NCBI RefSeq assembly: GCF_002646595.1
Contig: NZ_PDUD01000020.1
Location: 62,001 to 126,000 of the forward strand
Length of the DNA stretch: 64,000 nucleotides
Reading direction: 5' to 3'
DNA from: Flavilitoribacter nigricans DSM 23189 = NBRC 102662
GTDB taxonomy: Bacteria; Bacteroidota; Bacteroidia; Chitinophagales; Saprospiraceae
This document shows, piece after piece, positions 27,209-36,363 of this stretch. Within the stretch, counting starts at the first letter, position 1, and the number at the start of each line of letters is the position of its first letter. The position numbers were made by a program, and so were the translations under genes. Under the pieces are notes generated by a model. That model was not told the DNA's origin. It did not search any database and saw only the letters and a program-made list of their open reading frames with translations.

Positions 27209-28924
27209 ATGGAAAAAACCAACTTAATGAGCAAGTGGCTCTGGTGCAGCCTGATCGGTTTACTCTTTGCCTGTGATACCGGCAATGTGGACAAAAGTGC
27301 GGATGGAACCAGCGCTACTGCGGACGATCGCCCTAATATTATCGTCATAATGGCGGATGATCTGGGCTTTTCGGATCTCGGCTGCTACGGTGGCGAGATC
27401 AACACGCCCAACCTCGATCGCCTGGCGGGAAATGGTCTGCGATTTACTTCTTTTTACAATACGGCCCGTTGCTGTCCTTCGCGGGCGGCGATGCTGACCG
27501 GACTTTATCCCCACCAGGCGGGTATCGGCCGGATGACGATGGATGCCGGCCAGCCGGGATATCAGGGTACCCTGGATCAGCAGGCGGTAACGATTGCCGA
27601 GTTGTTAAAGGCGGCGGGTTACCAGACTGGCATGACCGGAAAATGGCACGTTTCTCCGACCGAACGACTAGCGCCGGAAAAGCAGCTACCCTGGCTGGCG
27701 CATCAGGCCGACATGGGACCTTTTTCGGATACCGCTACCTATCCGGCAGCGCGTGGATTTGAAAAGTACTACGGCAACATCTGGGGCGTTGTCGATTATT
27801 TTGATCCCTTCAGCCTGGTGAACGGAATGGAAACCGTGGCATCCGTGCCGGACGACTATTACCACACCGACGCGATCGGGGACACGGCGGTTGCCTACGT
27901 CGAGGAGTTTTCCCGTTCCGAGGAACCGTTCTTCTTGTACGTGGCCCACTGTGCGCCGCACTGGCCGCTGCAGGCACCGGAAGAAGAGATCGAAAAGTAT
28001 AAAGATACCTATCGGGATGGATGGCGTGCGATCCGCAATGCGCGTTACGAAAACATGAAAAAACTGGGTTTATTCGGATCGGAATCACCGGAATTGTCTC
28101 CCTTCATGTTCCCTGAATTAGAATGGGCAAACAGCCCGGATACGATCTGGGATGCCCGAGCCATGGCCGTACACGCCGCGATGGTAGACCGGATGGATCA
28201 GTCCATCGGCCGGTTGCTCGACAAGCTGGAAGCTACCGGCGAGCTGGACAATACCCTGATCCTGTTTTTCTCGGATAATGGGGCCAGCTCGGAAAGACCT
28301 TCCCGCTACGGACCGGGATTCGACCGGGCCGGTAGCACCCGGGCCGGTGCGGAAGTATTCTTCCCCGTCGAAAAGGAAACGGAACATCTGCCGGGGCCGC
28401 AAACCGTACACTCCGGCATCGGGCCGGTTTGGGCCAACGTGATCAACGCACCCTTCCGATTTTGGAAAGCCAAGGTATACGAAGGTGGGATCACTTCTCC
28501 CTTCATTGCCCACTGGCCCCGGAGAATAGCTAATGGAGGAGCGGTCAAATCCCAGACGGCCCATATTATCGACCTCATGCCTACTTTTCTGGAAATGGCG
28601 GGTACCTCTTATCCGGAAACCTTTGCGGGCAAAACGCTGACTCCCGCCCCGGGTAAAAGTATGTTGGGGCTGTTGGCCGGTGATTCGGAGGCTGAGATCC
28701 ACGAGCAATTGTTCTGGGAGCATTTTGGCTCGGCTGCCCTGCGGGAAGGTAATATGAAACTGATCCGGCTGGACCGGAAGGCCGACTGGGAGCTGTACGA
28801 CCTGTCCAAGGATCGTACCGAACTTCACGATCTGGCCAAAGAACAACCCGACAAAACCCGGGCGATGGCCGAAAAATGGGAACAACTGGCCCAGGAATTC
28901 CGGGTGTATCCGCTACCCAACTGA
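27209..28924 (+). CDS. Lipoprotein arylsulfatase-type sulfatase (CCPSR)
   Basis: A 571-residue S1-family sulfatase. The lipobox LFAC ends at Cys22 (with start at 27209; ATG at 27227 would also work), so it is anchored in the membrane, possibly on the cell surface. Metal ligands D50-D51 in IMADDLG, formylglycine motif C88-C-P-S-R, GKWHV near 150, and FFSDNGAS near 350 are all present. The ARCCPSRAAMLTGLYPHQAGIG block is shared with the sulfatase at 45769, so the two are close paralogs (about the same length). It is the first gene of the plus-strand cluster controlled, by position, by HTCS 1. Confidence 0.94.
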   Translation: MEKTNLMSKWLWCSLIGLLFACDTGNVDKSADGTSATADDRPNIIVIMADDLGFSDLGCYGGEINTPNLDRLAGNGLRFTSFYNTARCCPSRAAMLTGLYPHQAGIGRMTMDAGQPGYQGTLDQQAVTIAELLKAAGYQTGMTGKWHVSPTERLAPEKQLPWLAHQADMGPFSDTATYPAARGFEKYYGNIWGVVDYFDPFSLVNGMETVASVPDDYYHTDAIGDTAVAYVEEFSRSEEPFFLYVAHCAPHWPLQAPEEEIEKYKDTYRDGWRAIRNARYENMKKLGLFGSESPELSPFMFPELEWANSPDTIWDARAMAVHAAMVDRMDQSIGRLLDKLEATGELDNTLILFFSDNGASSERPSRYGPGFDRAGSTRAGAEVFFPVEKETEHLPGPQTVHSGIGPVWANVINAPFRFWKAKVYEGGITSPFIAHWPRRIANGGAVKSQTAHIIDLMPTFLEMAGTSYPETFAGKTLTPAPGKSMLGLLAGDSEAEIHEQLFWEHFGSAALREGNMKLIRLDRKADWELYDLSKDRTELHDLAKEQPDKTRAMAEKWEQLAQEFRVYPLPN

Positions 28925-29007
28925 TGAACCCCAGTGGGACCTGATCATTTGCTCTATGAATTGAAGCGTTGCGCAAATGATCGATCCGATGAACTAGAAA
29001 CCAACGA

Positions 29008-29044
29008 GCTATTCCGGCAGGCTGATCCAGCCAGCCGGAATAGC
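29008..29044 (+). terminator. Strong intercistronic hairpin after the sulfatase
   Basis: An 11-bp perfect outer stem (GCTATTCCGGC / GCCGGAATAGC), an A/A mismatch, and a 5-bp inner stem. A second 10-bp inverted repeat (GATCATTTGC / GCAAATGATC at 28943-28952 and 28973-28982) lies just before. There is no T-tract, so partial termination or mRNA processing between sulfatase and GH2 is as likely as full termination. Confidence 0.5.
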
Positions 29045-29156
29045 CACCTACCCGTCCGGCGCTCATCTGATTGCCCGGACCCGGATAAAACTGACAAATT
29101 GCGCGACCGTCCTTAGCGGTTGTAGCTATTGACCACTAAAATAATTTAAGACAACA

Positions 29157-31514
29157 ATGAATTTATTTCGACTGATCCTCACCTGGGGATTTGCAGTATT
29201 CGTATGCCCATTGGTGGCGCAGGAACCATTGGAAGCGGAAGTGCTTAAATACCAGATGGATTCAAAATGGACGGATGATGTCGACCCGGAAAACGTTTGG
29301 AACGTTTACCCCCGGCCACAGTTACGGCGGGACAACTGGACCAACCTGAACGGCACCTGGGAATACGCCATTCGGGAAACTTCCGACGGGGCACCTTCCA
29401 AATACGATGGGGACATCTTGGTCCCATTTGCGGTAGAATCTTCCCTGAGTGGCGTGAAAAAACTCGTGGGAGAGGACAATTATCTCTGGTACCGCACCAC
29501 CTTCAACGGTCAGTCCGTGGCGGCAAACGAACGGTTGCAGTTGCATTTCGGTGCCGTCGATTGGGAAACTACGGTTTACGTGAACGGTCAGATCGTAGGC
29601 GGCCACAAGGGCGGTTACACGCCATTTAACTTCGATATTACTCCCTTTTTGAAGCAGCGGGGCCGTCAGGAATTGGTTGTGCGCGTATGGGATCCCACGG
29701 ATGGGGGCACCCAGGCCCGGGGGAAACAGGTGCGGGACCCGAGAGGGATCTGGTATACGCCGGTGACCGGGATCTGGCAAACGGTCTGGTTGGAAAAAAC
29801 GCCGGCCGATCACCTTCGTCGCGTAAAGATCACTCCGGATATCGACCAGGGAAAGATCCGGATGGAATTGCAGACCAGTTCACTGAGTACGGCTACGACC
29901 GCCAGTATCAGTATCCGACAGGGAACCCAGGAGGTGGCCCGGTCGGAAATAGACCTGCCGGCCGGCAGCCGGGGGAGTGGCCTGGAAATTGCCGTGCCCA
30001 ACCCACGCCTGTGGTCTCCGGAAGATCCTTTTCTGTACGATGTAACAGTAGAATTACGGGCGGCAGGCCAAAACCAGTCGGATAAGGTCCAGAGCTATTT
30101 CGGTATGCGTAAGATCAGTCTGGGACAAGGCCCGAACGGCTACACCCGGATCATGCTGAACAATCAGCCGGTATTCCAGTTTGGCCTGCTGGACCAGGGA
30201 TGGTGGCCGGACGGCTTATACACCGCCCCGACCGAGGAAGCCCTGATGTACGATGTAGAAATGACCAAAGCTTTTGGCTTCAATCTGCTGCGCAAGCACG
30301 TGAAGGTAGAACCCGCCAGCTATTACTATAACTGTGACAAGATGGGCATGCTCATCTGGCAGGATATGCCCAACGGAAACTATTTCCGGGACCTCCGGGT
30401 GGCGCCCGGGCAACGAAATGACGCTGTACGCCCACTGGCTTCCGCACTCCAGTTTGAAACGGAATTACAGGAAATGATCGATCATTTCTACGCTTTCCCA
30501 TCCATTATCACCTGGGTGCCCTTCAATGAAGGCTGGGGGCAGTATGATACGGAGCGAATTGCCGAATGGGTGAAAAACTACGATCCGAGTCGACTCTGTA
30601 TTGCACCCAGTGGTTGGGAAGACCGCGGAGTGGGCGACATTATCGATGTGCACCTCTATCCCGGTCCCGGAATGGAAGCCCCGGAACCCGGCCGCGCCTC
30701 GGTACTGGGTGAATTCGGTGGTCTGGGGTATCCCGTACAGGATCACATGTGGTGGGATAAACGCAACTGGGGCTACCTGACCTTCCAGGATCAGGAAACG
30801 CTGGAGGATCGGTTTACGACACTAATGCAGGATCTGGTGGGCCTGAAAAGCCAGGGTTTGTCCGGGGCAATCTACACCCAAACGACCGATGTGGAAGGAG
30901 AAGTGAACGGCATGATGACCTACGACCGCGAAGTGATCAAGATCGATCCGGCGGTAACGCGAAAACTATTCGCTCCGCTCTATCGCTCCGCCTGGAACAA
31001 ACGCACGCTCCTGAGCGATGCCGAATCCGGCACCACACAGTGGAAGATAGCAAGCGGACAGACCGGAGAAGCCTGGACAGGTCCCGGCTTTGATGACGCG
31101 GATTGGGCAAGTGAGGATTTCCCGATGAGCTCTTTTGATAATCCATTCCTACCCGACGGCGGGGAATGGAACCCAGAAACGGAGCTGTTTGCCCGTCGAA
31201 CCTTCTACCTCACGGAGACTTACGACCAGATCAACCTGAAATATTACCTCCACCGTGCGGAAATGGACCTCTTCATCAATGGCAAGAAGGTGACCCACCT
31301 TCGGCACGAAGGGGGACGCAAACGCCACTACACCAATAAACTGATCCGGAATGCCGTCGCGTTCCTCCGGCCCGGCCGAAACGTGGTGGCCATCCGGGTA
31401 CAACGCCAGGAAGACAGCCAGGAGGTGGCCTTTGATCTTGGCCTCTATGTTTCCGGCCTGGTCCCGGATGGCAAATCTGCCACCGGGGCGCGGGAAACAA
31501 AAGGAACCGAATAA
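29157..31514 (+). CDS. Glycoside hydrolase family 2 enzyme (beta-galactosidase/glucuronidase-like)
   Basis: A 785-residue secreted GH2 retaining enzyme. Signal peptide 1-21 (ending LVAQ). The sugar-binding jelly roll is about 60-215 (NLNGTWEYA, YRTTFNG, VNGQIVGGHKGGYTPF), an Ig-like domain about 215-320, and a TIM barrel about 325-600 with acid/base E458 in FNEGWGQYD and nucleophile E519 in LGEFGG. The C-terminal 130 residues form a second jelly roll (WTGPGFDDADW, RRTFYL). The exact sugar (galactose, glucuronate or other) cannot be read from the sequence. It is followed by an inverted repeat and then susC, and probably belongs to the same PUL transcript. Confidence 0.92.
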   Translation: MNLFRLILTWGFAVFVCPLVAQEPLEAEVLKYQMDSKWTDDVDPENVWNVYPRPQLRRDNWTNLNGTWEYAIRETSDGAPSKYDGDILVPFAVESSLSGVKKLVGEDNYLWYRTTFNGQSVAANERLQLHFGAVDWETTVYVNGQIVGGHKGGYTPFNFDITPFLKQRGRQELVVRVWDPTDGGTQARGKQVRDPRGIWYTPVTGIWQTVWLEKTPADHLRRVKITPDIDQGKIRMELQTSSLSTATTASISIRQGTQEVARSEIDLPAGSRGSGLEIAVPNPRLWSPEDPFLYDVTVELRAAGQNQSDKVQSYFGMRKISLGQGPNGYTRIMLNNQPVFQFGLLDQGWWPDGLYTAPTEEALMYDVEMTKAFGFNLLRKHVKVEPASYYYNCDKMGMLIWQDMPNGNYFRDLRVAPGQRNDAVRPLASALQFETELQEMIDHFYAFPSIITWVPFNEGWGQYDTERIAEWVKNYDPSRLCIAPSGWEDRGVGDIIDVHLYPGPGMEAPEPGRASVLGEFGGLGYPVQDHMWWDKRNWGYLTFQDQETLEDRFTTLMQDLVGLKSQGLSGAIYTQTTDVEGEVNGMMTYDREVIKIDPAVTRKLFAPLYRSAWNKRTLLSDAESGTTQWKIASGQTGEAWTGPGFDDADWASEDFPMSSFDNPFLPDGGEWNPETELFARRTFYLTETYDQINLKYYLHRAEMDLFINGKKVTHLRHEGGRKRHYTNKLIRNAVAFLRPGRNVVAIRVQRQEDSQEVAFDLGLYVSGLVPDGKSATGARETKGTE

Positions 31515-31526
31515 ACTACTCAACTC

Positions 31527-31592
31527 AGAGTGTGTTTGGGATTTTTTCGTTGTGGCGTTTGCAGTCCGATTAATAATTCCCAAACACACTCT
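31527..31592 (+). promoter_or_regulatory. Inverted repeat in the susC leader
   Basis: A perfect 15-bp inverted repeat (AGAGTGTGTTTGGGA at 31527-31541 and its complement at 31578-31592) with a 36-base loop fills the gap between GH2 and susC; the right arm ends 15 bases before the susC ATG. No T-tract follows. It may be an attenuator or RNA stabilizer that raises susC levels relative to the gene before it. Confidence 0.55.
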
Positions 31593-31607
31593 TAAAACTG
31601 ACAGTAT

Positions 31608-34600
31608 ATGAAACAGCGCAAAGCCTGGGCCAACCGGCCCTTACCGTGGCCGATCCTATTCGGCATCCTTTTTTTGAGTTTTAATTTATCCGCCCAGGAC
31701 TTTCGGGTCAATGGGAAAGTGACCTCCGCCGAAGATGGTCTTGGCCTGCCGGGAGTAAATATCCTGGTCAAAGGCACTACGAACGGAGCGGTGACGGATA
31801 TCGACGGCAATTACGAGATCTCCGTGCCGGACGGATCCGCCGTACTGGTGTTCAGCTACATCGGCTATTCCGGGCAGGAGATCGAAGTGGGTAGCCGGAA
31901 CACCATCGATATTGATCTTTCTCCCGACGCGCGGGCTTTGGAAGAAGTGGTGGTTGTCGGTTACGGTACCGTCAAAAAGAGCGACCTGACCGGCTCCGTG
32001 GTCTCTCTGAAATCGGATGATCTTACACCCGGAGCCAATGTGTCCATGGAGCAGATGCTGCAGGGACGGGCGCCGGGGGTACTGATCTCCCAGGAAACAG
32101 GAGAACCGGGAGCAGCGATGTCCATTACCATTCGGGGCGCCAGCTCGATCACCGCCGGCAACGACCCGCTCTACGTCATCGACGGTATGCCGGTGAACAA
32201 TGGAGCGGTTATTTCGGGTACCGGTTCGGGTTTTGTTGCCAATAACAATCCCCGGAACCCACTCAATTCCCTTAATCCCAATGATATTGCTTCCATCGAG
32301 ATCCTGAAGGATGCCTCGGCCACGGCTATCTACGGTTCGCGGGGAGCGAACGGGGTGGTGCTCATTACCACCAAAAACGGGCAGGAAGGTCGCATGAAGG
32401 TGTCCTACAACGGTTACTACGGCACCCAAACGGTGGCCAATCAGGTTGATGTACTGACGGCTACCGAATACCGCGATGTGCTCAATGCCATCATTGCGGA
32501 TGGTGGTGGCAATGCCGGGGAAGAGGTTACGGACATCCAGGGGGACGGCACCGACTGGCAGAGCGAACTGTTTCGGGATGCCCCCATCCAAAACCACAAC
32601 ATCTCCTTTTCCGGGGGGAACAACATCAACAAGTATTACGTATCTCTCGACTATTTTGACCAGCAGGGCGTCGTCCGGTATTCCGGAATGAAGCGCTATA
32701 CTGCCCGGGTAAACCTGGATACCAAGGTCAAGGAGCGTTACGCCTTCGGGATCAACCTGAATACCTCCTTCATTCAAGATGACTATGTATCGAACGGTAC
32801 GGGGCTGAACGAAAATGCCGGAGCTTTGTATTCCGCCATAAATTTTGATCCGACCATTTCGGTTTTCGATGCGGCCGGCAATTACAATCTGTCGCCTTTC
32901 ATCACCACGGATAATCCGCTGGCTCTGGCCCTCGGAGAAGATGCCCTGAGTGAATCCTTCCGTACCTTCGGTACTATTTACGGGGAGTATTTCATTCTAC
33001 CGTCACTATCGGCCAAAGTAAAGCTGGGAGGGGATATCAACAGCAGCCGGCGCGATGTCTGGATTGATCCCATTACCGTGACCGGGGGGCAGAACAGTGG
33101 TATTGCTACGATCATTACCGGTCGCCGGGATTATTACCTGACGGAAGGGACCTTGAATTTCAATAAGGCCTTCGGTGACCAATCCTTGAACGCGGTAGTG
33201 GGAGCGACCTACGAATATTTTGGTTCCGAAAGCTTCAACGGCAACGGCCGGGGATACGCCCTGCCGCAACTCACCACCAATGCGATCGGTTCGGGCTCGG
33301 CGGAAATGAATATCCTGGGCAGCGGACGGAACCTGTCCAAACTGGTCTCCTATCTGGCGCGGGTGAATTATTCCATCGCGGATAAATACCTGATTACCGC
33401 TTCTTTCCGGGCGGATGGTTCTTCCCGCTTCGGACCCAACAACCGCTTCGGCTTTTTCCCATCGGCGGCCTTTGCCTGGAAACTGCACAATGAAGCATTC
33501 ATGGAAAACGATCAATTGTTCTCCCAATTGAAATTCCGGGCGAGTTACGGAGTGATCGGCAATCAGTCCATCCCCAATTACCGTTTCCTGCCTTCCTTTG
33601 ATACCGGTGCGGATGTGGTGCTGAACGATTCCCGTTTTACGACCATCCAACCCAGCCGGAATGCCAATCCCGATCTGAAGTGGGAATCTACGGCCCAACT
33701 AGATATCGGTATCGACTTTGGTCTCTGGGAAGACCGGCTTTACGGTTCCGTAGAATATTTTGACGCTAAAACGACGGACCTGCTCCTGAACGTTCCCAAA
33801 CCCAACAGTACCGGTTTCGGAAGCCGTACCGAAAACGTGGGCAGCATCAGAAATACGGGGATTGAAGCCATCCTGACGGCCCGGGTAGTGGATACGCGCA
33901 ATTTTGACTGGACGACAAGCGCCAATTTTACGGCTATCCGCAATGAAGTACTGGACATCGGCGATGCCGAACGGATCATTACCGGCGGACTGGGTTTTGT
34001 GAGTGATGCGACCATCACCCGGCCGGGAGATCCGCTGTATTCCTACTACGGTTACGAAGTGGCCGGCGTCTGGCAGGAGAATGACAATTTCGATCTGACT
34101 ACCGATAATGTTGCTCCCGGTGATCTCAAGTACGTTGACCAGAACGGAGACGGCACCATCAATGCGGACGATCAGGTGATCCTGGGCAATACTTTTCCGG
34201 AATATACCTGGGGCTGGACCAATACCATCACCTTCAAAGGACTGTCGCTGAGCGCTTTCATTCAGGGCGTGGAGGGGGTTAGTCTCCTGAATAACAACCT
34301 GGTGGATACCTACTTTCCCATCAACTTCCGTCGGAATAAAATGGCCGAGCCCTACCTGAACCGCTGGACGCCCTCTAATCCGACCAACGAATATCCTTCT
34401 TTTGTAAACCCCACGGCCCAGGGCCAGCGGGTGGTGAATTCCCGGACCGTTACGGATGCCTCCTATATTCGGCTGCAGTCTTTGCGTCTGGGCTATACTT
34501 TCCCGATGGCAAATGTCAAAGCCATCAGTAATCTGAACGTGTACGTTTCGGCGAATAACCTGCTGACGATCACCGACTACATCGGCACGGATCCGGGAGC

Positions 34601-34691
34601 CAATGCGACCGGCAGCAGCGTATTACGGATCGATTACAATACCTATCCCTTCGCCCGGACTTTTCTGGTGGGCCTGAATGTATCCTTTTAA
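31608..34691 (+). CDS. susC: SusC-like TonB-dependent oligosaccharide transporter
   Basis: The 1027-residue outer-membrane pore of a SusCD importer. Residues 1-30 form a signal peptide ending NLSAQ. A carboxypeptidase-regulatory-like domain follows (about 33-110, GVNILVKGTTNGAVTDIDGNY), then the SusC-specific EEVVVVGYGTVKKSDLTGSV stretch (about 113-132), a plug with IRGASSI and NDPLYVIDGMPV (about 175-190) and LKDASATAIYGSRGANGV, and a barrel to the C-terminus (TFLVGLNVSF). It is followed directly by susD. It imports oligosaccharides produced at the cell surface; by context the glycan is sulfated. Confidence 0.97.
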   Translation: MKQRKAWANRPLPWPILFGILFLSFNLSAQDFRVNGKVTSAEDGLGLPGVNILVKGTTNGAVTDIDGNYEISVPDGSAVLVFSYIGYSGQEIEVGSRNTIDIDLSPDARALEEVVVVGYGTVKKSDLTGSVVSLKSDDLTPGANVSMEQMLQGRAPGVLISQETGEPGAAMSITIRGASSITAGNDPLYVIDGMPVNNGAVISGTGSGFVANNNPRNPLNSLNPNDIASIEILKDASATAIYGSRGANGVVLITTKNGQEGRMKVSYNGYYGTQTVANQVDVLTATEYRDVLNAIIADGGGNAGEEVTDIQGDGTDWQSELFRDAPIQNHNISFSGGNNINKYYVSLDYFDQQGVVRYSGMKRYTARVNLDTKVKERYAFGINLNTSFIQDDYVSNGTGLNENAGALYSAINFDPTISVFDAAGNYNLSPFITTDNPLALALGEDALSESFRTFGTIYGEYFILPSLSAKVKLGGDINSSRRDVWIDPITVTGGQNSGIATIITGRRDYYLTEGTLNFNKAFGDQSLNAVVGATYEYFGSESFNGNGRGYALPQLTTNAIGSGSAEMNILGSGRNLSKLVSYLARVNYSIADKYLITASFRADGSSRFGPNNRFGFFPSAAFAWKLHNEAFMENDQLFSQLKFRASYGVIGNQSIPNYRFLPSFDTGADVVLNDSRFTTIQPSRNANPDLKWESTAQLDIGIDFGLWEDRLYGSVEYFDAKTTDLLLNVPKPNSTGFGSRTENVGSIRNTGIEAILTARVVDTRNFDWTTSANFTAIRNEVLDIGDAERIITGGLGFVSDATITRPGDPLYSYYGYEVAGVWQENDNFDLTTDNVAPGDLKYVDQNGDGTINADDQVILGNTFPEYTWGWTNTITFKGLSLSAFIQGVEGVSLLNNNLVDTYFPINFRRNKMAEPYLNRWTPSNPTNEYPSFVNPTAQGQRVVNSRTVTDASYIRLQSLRLGYTFPMANVKAISNLNVYVSANNLLTITDYIGTDPGANATGSSVLRIDYNTYPFARTFLVGLNVSF

Positions 34692-34718
34692 ATGTGGCAA
34701 GATCAAAACGCTAAAACG

Positions 34719-36179
34719 ATGAAAAAATCAATAAAATACCTGTTCAGTTTATGCCTGCTCTCCCTTTTAAGTGTTGGTTGCGAAGACGTACTGGATGTCG
34801 TGCCTCCCGGTGAATTTTCTCCGGGCAATGTCCTGAACAATGAGGCCGGACTGACGTCCCTGCTGTTTTCCGCCTACCGTTTTCAAAACCTGCAAACTGG
34901 TCACAAAAACCTGATCAATATGGAAGAGGTGACCACTGATATGGCATTTAATACCGGCGGCGGGGAAAACCGTACGCTGAGCCTCTTTATCAATTTTACC
35001 TGGGACCCGTCTGTGGGCTGGATCCAGGGATCGATGTGGAATCCGCACTACAACGCGATCCGGGATGCCAACATCATTCTGGAAAATATCGAAACGGCGG
35101 ATATCCAACCCGCTACGGCCAGCCTGTTAACGGCGGAGGCCCGCTATATTCGCGCATCGGAATACGCTTTTCTGTACAATTGGTTCGGTCCGGTACCGTT
35201 GCGGACCAGCACTTCGCAGGAAGAAAGTTTGCCCCGGGCGCGGGAAGATGAATTGCTGGGCTTTATCGAATCGGAACTGGAAGCTATCTTGGCCGATCTG
35301 CCCGACCCGGGACAGGAACCGCAATGGGGCCGGGCGACCAAAGGGCATGCCCTGGGCATTCTGACCAAGTTCTACCTGAATACCAAACAGTGGGCCAAGG
35401 TAGTGGAGACCACCCAGCGTATTTTGGATCTGAACTATTACGAGCTGTTCCCGGTCTTCAAGGATCTGTTCAAGGTAGAGAACGAAGGCAATAAGGAATT
35501 GCTGGTAGCCTGGCCCCAGATCAACGATCCGGGCTCGGGGAATACCTATCCGAACGGTGCCTTCCCGCCCAATTTCTCCTATTCGCCGCTGCTTCCCGAA
35601 TACGTCTGGAGTACAAGTATGGCCAACTGGGCTACCCAATACCGGCTCCGCGACGATTTTGTGGATTCCTACGCTGCGGAAGATCAGCGCCTGATCACGA
35701 TCGTACAGGAATACGTAAACCGCAACGGCGATATGGTCAATTTGCGGAATAATCCCAATAACAGTCGTAGTTTGAAGTACTTTGATCCCGCAGCCGTGGC
35801 CAACTTTCACGGCAATGATTCGCCCATCGTTCGCTTTGCGGATATCCTGCTCAGTCGGGCCGAAGCGCTCAATGAACTAAATGGTCCTTCCCAGGAAGCG
35901 CTGGACCTGATCAACCAGGTACGCAGTCGCGCCGGATTGCCCGATCTCACCCTGGCCGATGCCGGGAGCAAAGAGATCCTCCGGGATCGGATCCTGGCCG
36001 AACGCGGCTGGGAATTCGTCTCCGAGGGCAAACGCCGGGAGGATCTGATCCGGCACGGTAATTTTATCGAGCGGGCCCAAAATCGTGGGATAAGCGCCCA
36101 ACCGCACCATGTCTTGTTCCCGATCCCGGCTGCGGAGATCAATGCTAATCCCGCCGTGGAGCAAAACCCGGGATATTAA
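34719..36179 (+). CDS. susD: SusD-like surface glycan-binding lipoprotein
   Basis: The 486-residue lid and glycan-binding partner of SusC. The ATG at 34719 is preferred because it gives a clean lipoprotein signal (MKKSIKYLF..., lipobox LSVGC, Cys21); the ATG at 34692 directly after the susC stop would add nine polar residues. TPR-like helices carry the family markers (ARYIRASEYAFLYNWFGPVPL, LLSRAEALNELNGPS, ILAERGWEFVSEGKRREDLIRHG). The C-terminus PIPAAEINANPAVEQNPGY is typical. The 27-base gap after susC indicates co-transcription. A hairpin at 36197 follows the stop. Confidence 0.96.
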   Translation: MKKSIKYLFSLCLLSLLSVGCEDVLDVVPPGEFSPGNVLNNEAGLTSLLFSAYRFQNLQTGHKNLINMEEVTTDMAFNTGGGENRTLSLFINFTWDPSVGWIQGSMWNPHYNAIRDANIILENIETADIQPATASLLTAEARYIRASEYAFLYNWFGPVPLRTSTSQEESLPRAREDELLGFIESELEAILADLPDPGQEPQWGRATKGHALGILTKFYLNTKQWAKVVETTQRILDLNYYELFPVFKDLFKVENEGNKELLVAWPQINDPGSGNTYPNGAFPPNFSYSPLLPEYVWSTSMANWATQYRLRDDFVDSYAAEDQRLITIVQEYVNRNGDMVNLRNNPNNSRSLKYFDPAAVANFHGNDSPIVRFADILLSRAEALNELNGPSQEALDLINQVRSRAGLPDLTLADAGSKEILRDRILAERGWEFVSEGKRREDLIRHGNFIERAQNRGISAQPHHVLFPIPAAEINANPAVEQNPGY

Positions 36180-36196
36180 GTATCAGACCGACAAGG

Positions 36197-36250
36197 AAGG
36201 GATGGCCCGGTAAATGGTGTGAGAATTATACTGTTTCCGGGCAATCCTTT
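36197..36250 (+). terminator. Hairpin after susD
   Basis: A 14-position stem with one mismatch (36197-36210 / 36237-36250) and a 26-base loop, 17 bases after the susD stop. No T-tract. It may mark the 3' end of the susCD message. Confidence 0.4.
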
Positions 36251-36332
36251 ATTAGACGGCAGGTATCAAATGTGGTGCTGGGAAGGGAAATATCCGGATC
36301 CTTTGGTATTTTCCGGGCGTGGTTTTGAGACT

Positions 36333-36347
36333 GGGTGATGGGGTGAT
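36333..36347 (+). repeat. G-rich repeat copy 1 (GGGTGATGGGGTGAT)
   Basis: A 15-bp G-rich unit just before the fusion sulfatase. An exact inverted copy is at 40428-40442, on the other side of the two-sulfatase cassette. Confidence 0.6.
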
Positions 36348-36363
36348 CTGTAAACTGAAAAAT

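Noticed and set aside
28934-29116. 60-codon frame between the sulfatase and GH2
   Set aside because: It is built over the two strong hairpins, has no ribosome-binding context and an unlikely composition.
31686-32777. 363-codon antisense frame opposite susC
   Set aside because: Caused by codon bias of the susC N-terminal region; no homology seen.
36319-36363. GTG extension of the fusion sulfatase
   Set aside because: The added residues come from the G-rich repeat, and the signal peptide fits the ATG at 36364.
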